The notes beneath the pieces were generated by a model, which was given only the letters and a program-made list of their open reading frames with translations, did no database searches and was not told where the DNA came from. Shown piece after piece: positions 6,778 to 14,351 of a stretch of DNA of 14,351 bases. The stretch's first letter is position 1. Each line of letters starts with the position of its first letter. This DNA is from an uncultured Moraxella sp. (lineage in GTDB: Bacteria; Pseudomonadota; Gammaproteobacteria; Pseudomonadales; Moraxellaceae), in assembly GCA_937889485.1 (NCBI GenBank), contig CALAPG010000058.1:1-14351 (forward strand), read 5' to 3'. The position numbers and the translations under genes are program-made.

Positions 6778-7446
6778 ATGATTTTGGCACTTGAAAGTGT
6801 ATTTGATCAATGCTCTGTGGCATGTGTCACGGTGGATGGCACGTTGGTGGCAGAGCAAACATTAACAGGCAAACGTTTACAAACCCAACAAATACTGCCT
6901 ATGATTGAGGCGCTCATGACCCAGCAAGCGTTGGCATTTTCTCAATTGACCGCTGTGGCATTTAACCGAGGGCCTGGGGCATTTAGTGGCATACGCATTA
7001 ACACCGCCGTCGCCCAAGCGCTGGCGTTTGCCCATGATTTACCTTGTTTGCCTGTGTCTAGCTTACAAGCCGTTGCCCAAGCAGCGTGGCAAACCCACCA
7101 ACTTACTGAGGTTATCGCCTTAACCGATGCGCGCATGAATCAAGTGTATGTAGGCAATTTTATGCTTAAAAATGGCATCATGCAGCCTAGTTGCGCCGAT
7201 ACCGAGCGCTTACTTGACTATGGCAGCCCTATCAATGACAAGGTAACTTTGGTCGGTAATGGCGCAGGGCTGGTAACGGCAGCAGCGGGGCAAAAAACTG
7301 TGATAGATATCGTACCAACTGCCACCATTATTGGGCAGATAGGCGCCTACCAGTACCACCAACAACAAGCCGTCAGCGCGGCGCATGCGTTGCCTGTGTA
7401 TCTACGCAATAATGCATGGAAAACATTGGCGGAACAACAACGGTAG
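6778..7446 (+). CDS. tsaB: tRNA threonylcarbamoyladenosine biosynthesis protein TsaB
   Basis: TsaB is the non-catalytic partner of TsaD in the TsaBDE complex that places the t6A modification at position 37 of tRNAs reading ANN codons. The 222-residue product opens with ILALESVFDQCSVA, has the family motif NRGPGAFSGIRI (63-74), followed by VAQALAFAHDLPCLPVSSLQA, a DARMNQVY motif, and ends with PVYLRNNAWKTLA, all matching E. coli TsaB (YeaZ) in order. The first motif has Glu (E6) where E. coli has Asp. The ribosome binding site is poor: AAGG lies ten bases before the ATG. uppP follows after 137 bp, which hold a possible promoter of their own. Confidence 0.93.
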   Translation: MILALESVFDQCSVACVTVDGTLVAEQTLTGKRLQTQQILPMIEALMTQQALAFSQLTAVAFNRGPGAFSGIRINTAVAQALAFAHDLPCLPVSSLQAVAQAAWQTHQLTEVIALTDARMNQVYVGNFMLKNGIMQPSCADTERLLDYGSPINDKVTLVGNGAGLVTAAAGQKTVIDIVPTATIIGQIGAYQYHQQQAVSAAHALPVYLRNNAWKTLAEQQR

Positions 7447-7512
7447 CCTTGCCATCTATCAAGATGATCCCACTAAAGTACAAACTAAAACAGCAAAACT
7501 TGGTACACTTCA

Positions 7513-7540
7513 TTTTTGCCTAAGTTTTATCTTTTATACT
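7513..7540 (+). promoter_or_regulatory. Possible uppP promoter
   Basis: TATACT (7535-7540) is a good -10 hexamer. The -35 at 16-nt spacing (TTTTTG, 7513-7518) is poor. It could let uppP and rsmJ be expressed apart from tsaB. There is no terminator-like hairpin in the 137-bp tsaB-uppP gap. Confidence 0.3.
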
Positions 7541-7583
7541 ATCTATCCCTTATTTTTTAGTAAAGATACACCACGGACACGTT

Positions 7584-8414
7584 ATGGATATTACACTCAT
7601 CATTCAAGCCATTATTATGGGCATGGTAGAGGGCATCACCGAATTTTTACCCATTTCAAGCACGGGTCATTTGATTTTAACCGATGCTCTGCTCGATTTT
7701 TGGACAAAAGATAAAGCCGATTTATTTATTGTTGTCATTCAGTTGGGGGCAATTTTAGCGGTTATTTATTTGTATTGGGGCAGATTATGGCGGGCACTGA
7801 TGGGGCTATTAACAGGCAAAGACCCAACGCGCAAAAATCCGCGCCAATTGGGTATTTCGCTGATTGTGGCAACCATGCCTATCATGCTATTAGGACTGCT
7901 GTTTGATAAGGCGTTAAAAGCGGCGTTATTTAACCCAACGGTAGTGGCAATTTCATTGATTGTGGGTGGTTTGGTCATTTTTTGGGCAGAGCGCCAGCCG
8001 CATGTGACCCGATATGCCGAAGCAGAGGACATTGATCTAAAAACTGCCATGATTATTGGCGTAATTCAGTGCTTGGCGCTTATTCCAGGAACGTCACGCT
8101 CAGGGTCAACCATTATTGGGTCACTATTTTTGGGCGTGTCACGTAAAGCCTCAGCCGAGTTTTCTTTCTTTTTGGGCATCCCTGTGCTGGTGGGGGCAGG
8201 TTTATTAGACTTGGCAAAAAATCACGCTATTTTGACCAGTACACAAGATTGGGGCATTATGGCAATTGGTACCGTGGTATCGTTTGTTTTTGCCATGATT
8301 TTTATTAAATGGCTGGTCAATTGGGTAAGTAACCGTGATTTTACTATTTTTGCTTGGTGGCGCATTGGTGTGGGCGTGTTGGTGCTAATTGCAGGGGCGC
8401 TGGGTTATTTATGA
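7584..8414 (+). CDS. uppP: Undecaprenyl-diphosphate phosphatase (BacA/UppP)
   Basis: UppP removes a phosphate from undecaprenyl pyrophosphate, recycling the lipid carrier for peptidoglycan and other surface glycans; overexpression of the family gives bacitracin resistance. The 276-residue membrane protein carries both signature motifs: EGITEFLPISSTGHL (16-30, with E16, E20, S26 and H29) and PGTSRSGST (168-176, with the catalytic Arg R172). About eight hydrophobic segments occur along its length. GGA lies seven bases before the ATG, a modest ribosome binding site. Its stop lies 13 bp before rsmJ, so the two are likely translated from one message. Confidence 0.96.
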   Translation: MDITLIIQAIIMGMVEGITEFLPISSTGHLILTDALLDFWTKDKADLFIVVIQLGAILAVIYLYWGRLWRALMGLLTGKDPTRKNPRQLGISLIVATMPIMLLGLLFDKALKAALFNPTVVAISLIVGGLVIFWAERQPHVTRYAEAEDIDLKTAMIIGVIQCLALIPGTSRSGSTIIGSLFLGVSRKASAEFSFFLGIPVLVGAGLLDLAKNHAILTSTQDWGIMAIGTVVSFVFAMIFIKWLVNWVSNRDFTIFAWWRIGVGVLVLIAGALGYL

Positions 8415-8427
8415 CAGTTGCCTTGTG

Positions 8428-9225
8428 ATGACCGATTATTCATTTGTTATTTATCATACCCAGACCGTGGCTAGCCGTGAACGCTGGCAAGCAGTCATGG
8501 CAATGTTGAATACGCTCAATCTACAAGCCCATAGCCAACTTATAGACCAAAAGATTAGCCAAAAATGGTTAAAGACTGCCCAAGATGGCGCTTTACTGAT
8601 TGATGATAAGGGAAATACAGGCCTTGTTGCCAACGGTATGACCGTGAGTCCAAATTGGTCAAACTTGCAGCAGCGCGTAATCAAAGCGGGTAAAAAAACA
8701 GAGCTACTTCTAAAGGCTATGCGCTTACAAGCAGGCATGAGCGTGGTTGATGCCACGGCAGGTTTTGGTCATGATAGTTTGATTTTGGCAAGCACAGGCG
8801 CCCATATTACGATGATTGAGCAGCAGCCATTCATGTATATACTGCTGGTGCTTGAAGAGCAGCATATGCACCAGCAGCCAAATTGGCAAAAACTGTTACA
8901 GCGGCTTACTTTGGTATTTGGAGACGCCGCCCAACAACTGGCTAGCCCAGTGTCCCATGGCGTGGATCGGGTGTACCTTGACCCGATGTTTCCGCAAGAT
9001 AGCTATAAATCGGCGGTCAATAAACATATGCAAGTGCTGCATCATGTAGCAAAGCCGCCCGATTTTGCCGCGGAGCAGCAGCTCCTACAAGTGGCGCTTG
9101 GACAATTATCACCCGATGGTAAAGTTGTGGTCAAACGCCCAAAAAATGCCCCGTTTTTGGCAAATGTTGCCCCTATACACAGCACCCAAAATGACTTAGT
9201 CAGGTATGATGAATATCAGCGTTAG
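8428..9225 (+). CDS. rsmJ: 16S rRNA (guanine1516-N2)-methyltransferase
   Basis: RsmJ (YhiQ) methylates G1516 of 16S rRNA using SAM. The 265-residue product contains the SAM-binding VVDATAGFGHDSLILAS (106-122), the catalytic-type DPMFP (185-189) in VYLDPMFP, and VVVKRPKNAPFLANV (233-247), each matching E. coli RsmJ in order. The N-terminal third is more divergent. The open frame extends upstream to a TTG at 8389 inside uppP, but the ATG at 8428, 13 bp after the uppP stop, gives a normal length. A GTG directly before it (8425) is possible. There is no obvious ribosome binding site, so translational coupling to uppP is likely. The gene converges on the lipoprotein gene. Confidence 0.93.
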   Translation: MTDYSFVIYHTQTVASRERWQAVMAMLNTLNLQAHSQLIDQKISQKWLKTAQDGALLIDDKGNTGLVANGMTVSPNWSNLQQRVIKAGKKTELLLKAMRLQAGMSVVDATAGFGHDSLILASTGAHITMIEQQPFMYILLVLEEQHMHQQPNWQKLLQRLTLVFGDAAQQLASPVSHGVDRVYLDPMFPQDSYKSAVNKHMQVLHHVAKPPDFAAEQQLLQVALGQLSPDGKVVVKRPKNAPFLANVAPIHSTQNDLVRYDEYQR

Positions 9226-9236
9226 GTATGACGAGT

Positions 9237-9263
9237 GTCAACCTTGACGGTGCTATGGTTGAC
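9237..9263 (+). repeat. Inverted repeat after rsmJ
   Basis: GTCAACC (9237-9243) and GGTTGAC (9257-9263) form a perfect 7-bp stem with a 13-nt loop, 11 bp past the rsmJ stop. No T-run follows, so it is not a standard intrinsic terminator; it may protect or mark the 3' end of the message. Confidence 0.35.
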
Positions 9264-9305
9264 CCCATCACCCCCGTCATCAGAAGCAATCACCAGAAAA
9301 CCTGC

Positions 9306-9333
9306 CCGTAGCGCCTAATACTCAAAGCTACGG
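9306..9333 (-). terminator. Possible weak terminator after the lipoprotein gene
   Basis: CCGTAGC/GCTACGG (9306-9312 with 9327-9333) is a perfect 7-bp stem with a 14-nt loop. On the minus strand it is followed by GCAGGTTTTC, a short and delayed T-run, 10 nt after the lipoprotein stop. Confidence 0.3.
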
Positions 9334-9343
9334 CGTTACGAGG

Positions 9344-9760
9344 TTATTGACCAATTTTGGCATTGCCCAATTTTGAACCATTACTCTCTGCAGCACGCGG
9401 GGCGTTGGGTGAGGCAGGTTCGTTGTCAATGACTTGGTCGTTTTCAGTGATTTTGTCCATGGCCGAGTTGTCCGCCTCTCCTTCTGCACCATCTTCTAGT
9501 TCTGCACTACTAGCCACGCCTGCACTGGCGGCTGCGCTTGCGGCTGTTTCTGCACCCAAGTCCACGGTGGCATTGGTTTCGTTAACGATGGCAGGGGCTT
9601 TGCTATCATCTGCTGGGGCAGCAGACATGGGCACAGCTTGGGCTTCTGCGGTAGAAGCGGCGCTGGTATTGTCCGTTTCTTCCGCTTTTTTTTGGCATCC
9701 TGTAACCGCTAACAGGGTTACCAACCCGATCATGCCTATTTTTGATAATGTAACTTGCAT
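9344..9760 (-). CDS. Small acidic, Ala-rich lipoprotein of unknown function
   Basis: The 138-residue product begins with a lipoprotein signal: Lys7, a hydrophobic core (IGMIGLVTLLAV) and a lipobox VTGC with Cys22. The residue after the Cys is Gln, which in Enterobacteria permits sorting to the outer membrane. The mature part is low in complexity, rich in Ala, Ser, Glu, Asp and Asn, strongly acidic, with no other Cys and no recognisable domain; it is probably disordered. GAGGA lies six bases before the ATG, a good ribosome binding site. It lies 58 bp downstream of secA on the same strand and may be co-transcribed. An A8 tract immediately follows the Cys codon. I do not recognise a family. The opposite-strand open frame is taken as a shadow because this strand has the ribosome binding site and lipobox. 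Confidence 0.75.
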   Translation of the reverse strand: MQVTLSKIGMIGLVTLLAVTGCQKKAEETDNTSAASTAEAQAVPMSAAPADDSKAPAIVNETNATVDLGAETAASAAASAGVASSAELEDGAEGEADNSAMDKITENDQVIDNEPASPNAPRAAESNGSKLGNAKIGQ

Positions 9761-9818
9761 CGGTATTCCTCGACTACCCTAATCCTAATTTAATGTTGCT
9801 GATGGGCGTGTTGATTGA

Positions 9819-12620
9819 TTAAATTTTGCCGTGACACTGTTTATATTTTAAGCCTGAGCCACAAGGACATGGGGCGTTACGGCTAATGTTTAAGTTAGCG
9901 TATGGGTTTTCTTCATCGGCATTCAAGGTAGGTGCGGCAGCGGCTGCTCCTAGACCAAATGAGTAAGTGGCACGTGAGCGCTGCTGTTGGTTGCGCGCTA
10001 GCATGTCGCTGTCTTCGCTAAGCTCGCCTGTTACGCCATTCATTTCTTGGTGTTCAAAATGTAGGCGCATCATTTCTGCTTGTTCGCGCTGCTGACGCTC
10101 TAGTTCTGCCAATTCTTCTGGGGTTGGGATGTGTACGCGTGATAAGTCTTGTACGGTTTCAGATTTGATGGCACCTAGCATACTTTGAAAGAGTGAGAAA
10201 GATTCAGATTTGTATTCTTGTTCAGGATTTTTTTGGGCATAACCGCGTAGGTGGATGCCTTTGCGCAGTTGATCCATTTGGTTAAGGTGTTCTTTCCAGT
10301 GCTTATCTAAACTTTGTAGCATAAAGTGGCGTTCAAGCTGGGCGGCGGTGTCTTCGCCCATTTGTTCACGGCGAGCACGGTAGTTGAGTAAAGCCGCCTC
10401 AATAATTTTTTGGCGTAGGCCTTCTTCATCTAGGCGTCTGTCGGCATCTAGCCAGTCATTGATGGGCATAGTTAGGCGAAATTCATTTTCTAGTTCGTCT
10501 TCTAGTCCATCGATATTCCATTGGTCGTCTATTGATCCTGGTGGTACAAATTGGTCAATCAAGGCGTTATACACGTCGTAGTGCATAGCTTCAATGCCTT
10601 GCTGTAGGTTGGCTTGTGCGAGGAGTTCATCGCGCTGTTTGTAGATGACTTTGCGCTGTTCGTTGGCGACATCGTCATATTTGAGTAGGTTTTTACGCGC
10701 ATCAAAGTCACGGTTTTCCACTTTACTTTGGGCGTTTTCAATGGAACGTGATACCATTTTGTGCTCAATGGCTTCATCTTCTTTAAGTCCCATGGCGCGC
10801 ATCATGTTGACCACGCGATCACCTGCAAAGATGCGCATTAGGTCGTCTTCAAGCGATAAGAAAAAGCGCGATTCACCAGGGTCACCTTGGCGCCCTGCAC
10901 GGCCGCGTAGCTGGTTGTCAATGCGGCGGGATTCGTGACGCTCTGAACCAATGATATGCAAACCGCCTGCTTCTAGTACCTGTTGGTTTTTGATTTGCCA
11001 CTGGGCTCGGGCTTGCTCACGCAGGGCGTCGGTAACTTCTGGGTTTTTGGCAAGTTCTGCCTGCCAGTTACCCCCCAAGATGATGTCGGTGCCGCGACCT
11101 GCCATGTTGGTGGCAATGGTCACCGCGTTTGGGCTACCTGCTTGGGCGATGATGTCGGCTTCACGCTCATGCTGCTTGGCGTTTAAGACGTTGTGAGCAA
11201 TGCCTTCTTGGGTCAGTAGTTCAGATAGTACTTCACTGGCTTCAATGGTGGCGGTGCCCACCAAGATTGGGGCGTTTTTTTCTTGGATACGTTTGATTTC
11301 GCGAATAATGCCTTGGTATTTACCCATTTTACTTAAGAAAATTTGGTCATCAAGGTCAACACGCTGGATGGGCTTGTGGGTGGGAATAATAACGACGTCG
11401 AGGTCATAGGTTTGTTTAAATTCTGCCGCTTCGGTGTCTGCCGTACCTGTCATGCCAGAGAGTTTGTCGTATAGACGAAAGTAGTTTTGGAAGGTGGTGG
11501 TGGCAAGGGTTTGATTTTCTGCTTGTATTTCGACGTGCTCTTTGGCTTCTACTGCTTGGTGTAGCCCTTCTGACCAGCGCCGTCCTGGCATGGTACGCCC
11601 TGTGTTTTCGTCCACAATGATGACTTCGCCGTCGTTGACAATGTAATGAATATTTTTGACAAATAGATGATGGGCGCGAATCGCGGCTTGTACGTGGGCT
11701 AGTAGGGGTAGACGTGCGGGGCTATAGAGGCTTTCATTTTCGCCCAGTTCGCCTTTTTCGACCAAGAATTTTTCGATTTTTTCGTAGCCTTTTTCGCTAA
11801 TTTCGATTTGGCGATTTTTTTCATCAATCCAAAAATCATGTTCGCGGTTGTCACGGTTGCCTTCTTCGGTTTCTGAGCGTTTTAGGCGCGGAATAATGGT
11901 ATCCACCAACATATACATGGCAGCGGAGTCTTCTGCTTGCCCTGAGATAATAAGCGGGGTGCGCGCTTCGTCAATTAAGATAGAGTCAATTTCATCAATG
12001 ATACAGTAGTTAAGACCGCGTTGTTTTTTTTCTTCTAGGCTAAATACCATGTTGTCGCGCAGGTAGTCAAAGCCGTATTCGTTGTTGGTGCCGTAGGTAA
12101 TGTCGGCGCCATACGCAGCAAATTTGTCCATGGGGTCTTGTTGGGAGTAAATCACGCCCACGCTTAGCCCCAAAAAGTCAAAGAGCGGACGGTTGAGCTC
12201 GGCGTCACGGCTAGCTAGGTAGTCGTTGACAGTAACCACGTGCACGCCTTTGCCACTGATGGCGTTCAGGTAGATTGCCAAGGTTGCCATCAAGGTTTTA
12301 CCCTCACCTGTACGCATTTCGGCGATTTTACCTTCATGCAGGGTAATACCACCAATTAGCTGCACGTCATAATGACGCATGCCAAGCACACGGCTTGAGG
12401 CTTCTCGGCATACCGCAAACGCCTCTGGCAAAATAGCGTCTAGGCTTGTACCTTGCTCAAAACGTGTTTTGAATTCAGCGGTTTTTTGTTTTAGTTGTTC
12501 GTCACTTAATGGCTGAATCGTGCTTTCAAGCGCGTTGATTTTTTCTACCAACTTGCGCATGCGTTTGAGTTCGCGGTCGTTTTTAGTACCAATAACCTTA
12601 CCTAACATTTTGCCTAACAT
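9819..12620 (-). CDS. secA: Preprotein translocase ATPase SecA
   Basis: SecA is the motor that pushes unfolded preproteins through SecYEG at the inner membrane. The 933-residue product is full length, somewhat longer than the 901 of E. coli. Features in order: N-terminal [13 protein letters not shown] (11-23), Walker A TGEGKT (104-109), Walker B IIDEID (207-212) with [14 protein letters not shown], the preprotein-crosslinking region after about 225, [10 protein letters not shown] (388-397), [10 protein letters not shown] (504-513) and [11 protein letters not shown] (570-580) of the second helicase domain, a scaffold and wing region with KEHL and [10 protein letters not shown], and a C-terminal zinc site with C918, C920, C929 and H930 that in the family binds SecB and phospholipid. 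AGGA lies ten bases before the ATG; an in-frame ATG four codons later is also possible. Confidence 0.97.
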   Translation of the reverse strand: MLGKMLGKVIGTKNDRELKRMRKLVEKINALESTIQPLSDEQLKQKTAEFKTRFEQGTSLDAILPEAFAVCREASSRVLGMRHYDVQLIGGITLHEGKIAEMRTGEGKTLMATLAIYLNAISGKGVHVVTVNDYLASRDAELNRPLFDFLGLSVGVIYSQQDPMDKFAAYGADITYGTNNEYGFDYLRDNMVFSLEEKKQRGLNYCIIDEIDSILIDEARTPLIISGQAEDSAAMYMLVDTIIPRLKRSETEEGNRDNREHDFWIDEKNRQIEISEKGYEKIEKFLVEKGELGENESLYSPARLPLLAHVQAAIRAHHLFVKNIHYIVNDGEVIIVDENTGRTMPGRRWSEGLHQAVEAKEHVEIQAENQTLATTTFQNYFRLYDKLSGMTGTADTEAAEFKQTYDLDVVIIPTHKPIQRVDLDDQIFLSKMGKYQGIIREIKRIQEKNAPILVGTATIEASEVLSELLTQEGIAHNVLNAKQHEREADIIAQAGSPNAVTIATNMAGRGTDIILGGNWQAELAKNPEVTDALREQARAQWQIKNQQVLEAGGLHIIGSERHESRRIDNQLRGRAGRQGDPGESRFFLSLEDDLMRIFAGDRVVNMMRAMGLKEDEAIEHKMVSRSIENAQSKVENRDFDARKNLLKYDDVANEQRKVIYKQRDELLAQANLQQGIEAMHYDVYNALIDQFVPPGSIDDQWNIDGLEDELENEFRLTMPINDWLDADRRLDEEGLRQKIIEAALLNYRARREQMGEDTAAQLERHFMLQSLDKHWKEHLNQMDQLRKGIHLRGYAQKNPEQEYKSESFSLFQSMLGAIKSETVQDLSRVHIPTPEELAELERQQREQAEMMRLHFEHQEMNGVTGELSEDSDMLARNQQQRSRATYSFGLGAAAAAPTLNADEENPYANLNISRNAPCPCGSGLKYKQCHGKI

Positions 12621-12663
12621 AGGGGTGTTGTCCTAAATTTTAATCATCAAAATAAATTTTGCT

Positions 12664-12669
12664 ATTATA
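12664..12669 (-). promoter_or_regulatory. Likely -10 box of secA
   Basis: A perfect TATAAT on the minus strand, about 44 bp before the secA start. I see no good -35 at 16-18 nt; TTGTAT (12690-12695) is 20 nt away. No secM-like arrest gene precedes secA. Confidence 0.4.
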
Positions 12670-12767
12670 TATGGGTTTGTTTTTTTTAGATACAAGCAAA
12701 TTTTTTGCCAGCGTTTGCCATTGAAAATTAGCAATTAAGCGATATGTATAGGCTAGCTTGGGGCAAC

Positions 12768-12796
12768 TTGCTTGGGAAAACTTGGGCGCATAAAAT
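12768..12796 (+). promoter_or_regulatory. Probable mutS promoter
   Basis: -35 TTGCTT (12768-12773), exact 17-nt spacer, -10 TAAAAT (12791-12796). Transcription would start near 12803, with a leader of about 55 nt. The spacer region carries repeated CTTGGG words (12757, 12771 and 12781). Confidence 0.45.
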
Positions 12797-12857
12797 GATG
12801 CTTTATTTTTTTGGCAAAAATGCTTACATCAAAAATAATTGAATAATGTTGATATAT

Positions 12858-14351
12858 ATGAATCTTAATGACCACACCCCAATGATGCAGCAGTACCTTC
12901 GCCTAAAATCAGGCTATCCCCATGCGCTGGTACTCTACCGTATGGGCGATTTTTATGAGCTATTTTTTGAGGATGCCAAGGTGGCAGCCGATATTTTGGG
13001 CATCACTTTGACTCGCCGTGGTAAAGACAAACAAGGTCATGAAATCGCCATGGCGGGGGTGCCGTTTCACTCAGCCGATGGTTATATTGCACGCTTGATT
13101 AATGCTGGACAAACGGTCGTGGTTTGTGAGCAAGTCGAGGCGTCTAGTAGCGTTGCTGATAATAGTTTAGCTGATGCACCGCCCCATAAAGATACGCCAC
13201 CGCATAAAAAAACCACCCACGCCAATGCCCCAAAAATCATGGAACGAAAAGTGGTGCGCACTTTGACGGCGGGTACCTTGACCGATGATAACCTGATTAC
13301 CCAAGGGCAAATTCCCACGGTGGTGGCAGTGAGCTTTGATAAGTCGGCATTGACGGTGGGGCTTGCCCAGCTTAACCTCAGCCAAGGCAGCGTTCAAGTC
13401 ACGCAATTGTCGTGTGATACCTTAAGCCAGCTACAACATGAGCTTACCACCACATTATCGCGGCTTGACCCTAGCGAGATACTGATTGATGAGCAGCTAG
13501 CAGCGCCTTGGCAGCATTTTTTACAAGATTTACTGTGTCAGCCTAGCCGCCAAGTTCCGATTATTCAGCAGCCGCATAGCCATTTTTTGTCAGCCAATGC
13601 CAGCGAGCATTTGCGTCAGCATCTTGGGGTGACCACGTTGGCAGGTGTTGGCTTACAAGGGCAACCACAAGCCATGATTGCCGCCTCAGTGGTGCTGCAT
13701 TATGGCAAACAAACCCAACAATCGCCACTGGCGCATATTTGTCACATAACCTGTGAAAAAACTTGTGACTATCTACAGCTTGATGCGATTAGTCAGCAAA
13801 ATTTAGAGATTTTTAAGCCCGTACTGGCAACAGGCATTTCGCTATTATCTGTGATTGACCATTGCCAAACTCCGATGGGTCGCCGTGCATTGGTACATCA
13901 TTTGCACCGCCCACTACTAGATAGGCAGCTGATTAACCGTAGGCTAGACGCGGTTGAACAACTGATGTCACTGTCAACCTTTGAATTTGAAGCGGTGCTA
14001 AAAACCCTTGCTAGCGTGGCAGACATTGAACGTATTGGTGGGCGTATCGGGCTTGGTACTGCCAAACCCACCGATCTTGCAAAACTGCGTAGTAGCCTAC
14101 AATCCGCGTTAACTCTCCATGAACAGCTTCAGCATACAGTGGGTGAGCTTGCCAGTCATCCATCCGCAACCGATGACGCACCGCTACTTACCCTGCTTAC
14201 CAAGCAGCTGCCCTGTGTGGCAAAAGATGATCTATTTGCCGATATGCAGCAGCTACTTACCCGCGCCATTGTAGCGGAGCCGCCTGCTCACACCCGTGAT
14301 GGGGGTATGATAAAAAGTGGCTATGATCAGCAGCTTGACCAACTGTATCAT
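12858..14351 (+). CDS. mutS: DNA mismatch repair protein MutS (3' part outside the window)
   Basis: The frame is open for 498 codons to the window edge, so the C-terminal ATPase domain is not seen. The N-terminus has HTPMMQQYLRLK (6-17) and the mismatch-reading GDFYELF with the Phe-x-Glu pair F32 and E34. LTRRG (51-55), AMAGVPFHS and CEQ (90-92) follow, then ERKVVRTLTAGTL (129-141) and the core and lever segments (TPMGRRALVHHLHRP; RDGGMIKSGY near the edge), in the same order as E. coli MutS. Between CEQ and ERKVVR there are 36 residues against about 11 in E. coli. The extra part is Ala/Ser/Pro/His/Lys-rich with a PPHKDT PPHKKT repeat (108-119). An in-frame ATG at 12846 would add four residues; neither start has a good ribosome binding site. 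Divergent from secA. Confidence 0.96.
   Translation, partial: MNLNDHTPMMQQYLRLKSGYPHALVLYRMGDFYELFFEDAKVAADILGITLTRRGKDKQGHEIAMAGVPFHSADGYIARLINAGQTVVVCEQVEASSSVADNSLADAPPHKDTPPHKKTTHANAPKIMERKVVRTLTAGTLTDDNLITQGQIPTVVAVSFDKSALTVGLAQLNLSQGSVQVTQLSCDTLSQLQHELTTTLSRLDPSEILIDEQLAAPWQHFLQDLLCQPSRQVPIIQQPHSHFLSANASEHLRQHLGVTTLAGVGLQGQPQAMIAASVVLHYGKQTQQSPLAHICHITCEKTCDYLQLDAISQQNLEIFKPVLATGISLLSVIDHCQTPMGRRALVHHLHRPLLDRQLINRRLDAVEQLMSLSTFEFEAVLKTLASVADIERIGGRIGLGTAKPTDLAKLRSSLQSALTLHEQLQHTVGELASHPSATDDAPLLTLLTKQLPCVAKDDLFADMQQLLTRAIVAEPPAHTRDGGMIKSGYDQQLDQLYH

Noticed and set aside
8389..8427. N-terminal extension of rsmJ overlapping uppP
   Set aside because: It starts at a TTG without a ribosome binding site. 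The ATG 13 bp after the uppP stop gives a normal length.
9357..9782. 141-codon plus-strand frame opposite the lipoprotein gene
   Set aside because: Both strands are open because of the Ala-rich composition. The minus strand has the ribosome binding site, signal sequence and lipobox; the plus frame has none.
13082..13406. Two overlapping minus-strand frames within mutS
   Set aside because: They are opposite a continuous MutS reading frame and show no features of their own.
1..14351. Search for CRISPR arrays, insertion sequences, prophage genes, tRNA or rRNA and toxin-antitoxin pairs
   Set aside because: I saw no regularly spaced repeats beyond the two or three short units near 121-165, no transposase or integrase motifs, and no RNA gene signatures.

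Overview
The window reads as a stretch of core chromosome from a gammaproteobacterium, most likely in the family Moraxellaceae (Moraxella/Psychrobacter-like). The basis is close resemblance of PurM, PurN, UbiA, SecA, MutS, UppP, RsmJ and BioC to their gammaproteobacterial forms, moderate GC with AT-rich intergenic gaps, and Moraxellaceae-like gene content. The genus is an inference; there is no rRNA or tRNA here. I see no phage, insertion sequence, CRISPR array, toxin-antitoxin pair or defence island. Nearly every gene has a recognisable housekeeping role.

Layout. Positions 1-223 hold no gene. They carry a strong minus-strand terminator hairpin and a minus-strand promoter-like box, which together could define a small RNA of about 100 nt. 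A PerM/AI-2E family membrane protein follows (224-1450, minus). It is divergent from purM (1769-2815, plus) and purN (2915-3601, plus), two steps of purine synthesis separated by an intrinsic-terminator-like hairpin. purN converges on ubiA (3725-4633, minus; ubiquinone synthesis), whose terminator lies in the gap. Upstream, also on the minus strand, are bioC (4877-5671; start of biotin synthesis) and a di-iron metallo-beta-lactamase-fold protein (5698-6516), 26 bp apart and probably co-transcribed.

A divergent promoter region with a perfect 14-bp palindrome separates these from tsaB (6778-7446, plus; tRNA t6A), uppP (7584-8414, plus; undecaprenyl-pyrophosphate recycling) and rsmJ (8428-9225, plus; 16S rRNA methylation). 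These converge on a small acidic lipoprotein gene (9344-9760, minus) lying downstream of secA (9819-12620, minus; preprotein translocase ATPase). Divergent from secA is mutS (12858 to the window end, plus; mismatch repair), cut by the window edge.

The most interesting points are modest: the possible small RNA with tandem 14-nt repeats beside perM, the hairpin between purM and purN, a flavodoxin-less di-iron protein next to bioC, a repeat-bearing insertion in MutS, and the acidic lipoprotein with an A8 tract right after its lipobox. I found no convincing undescribed multi-gene system.
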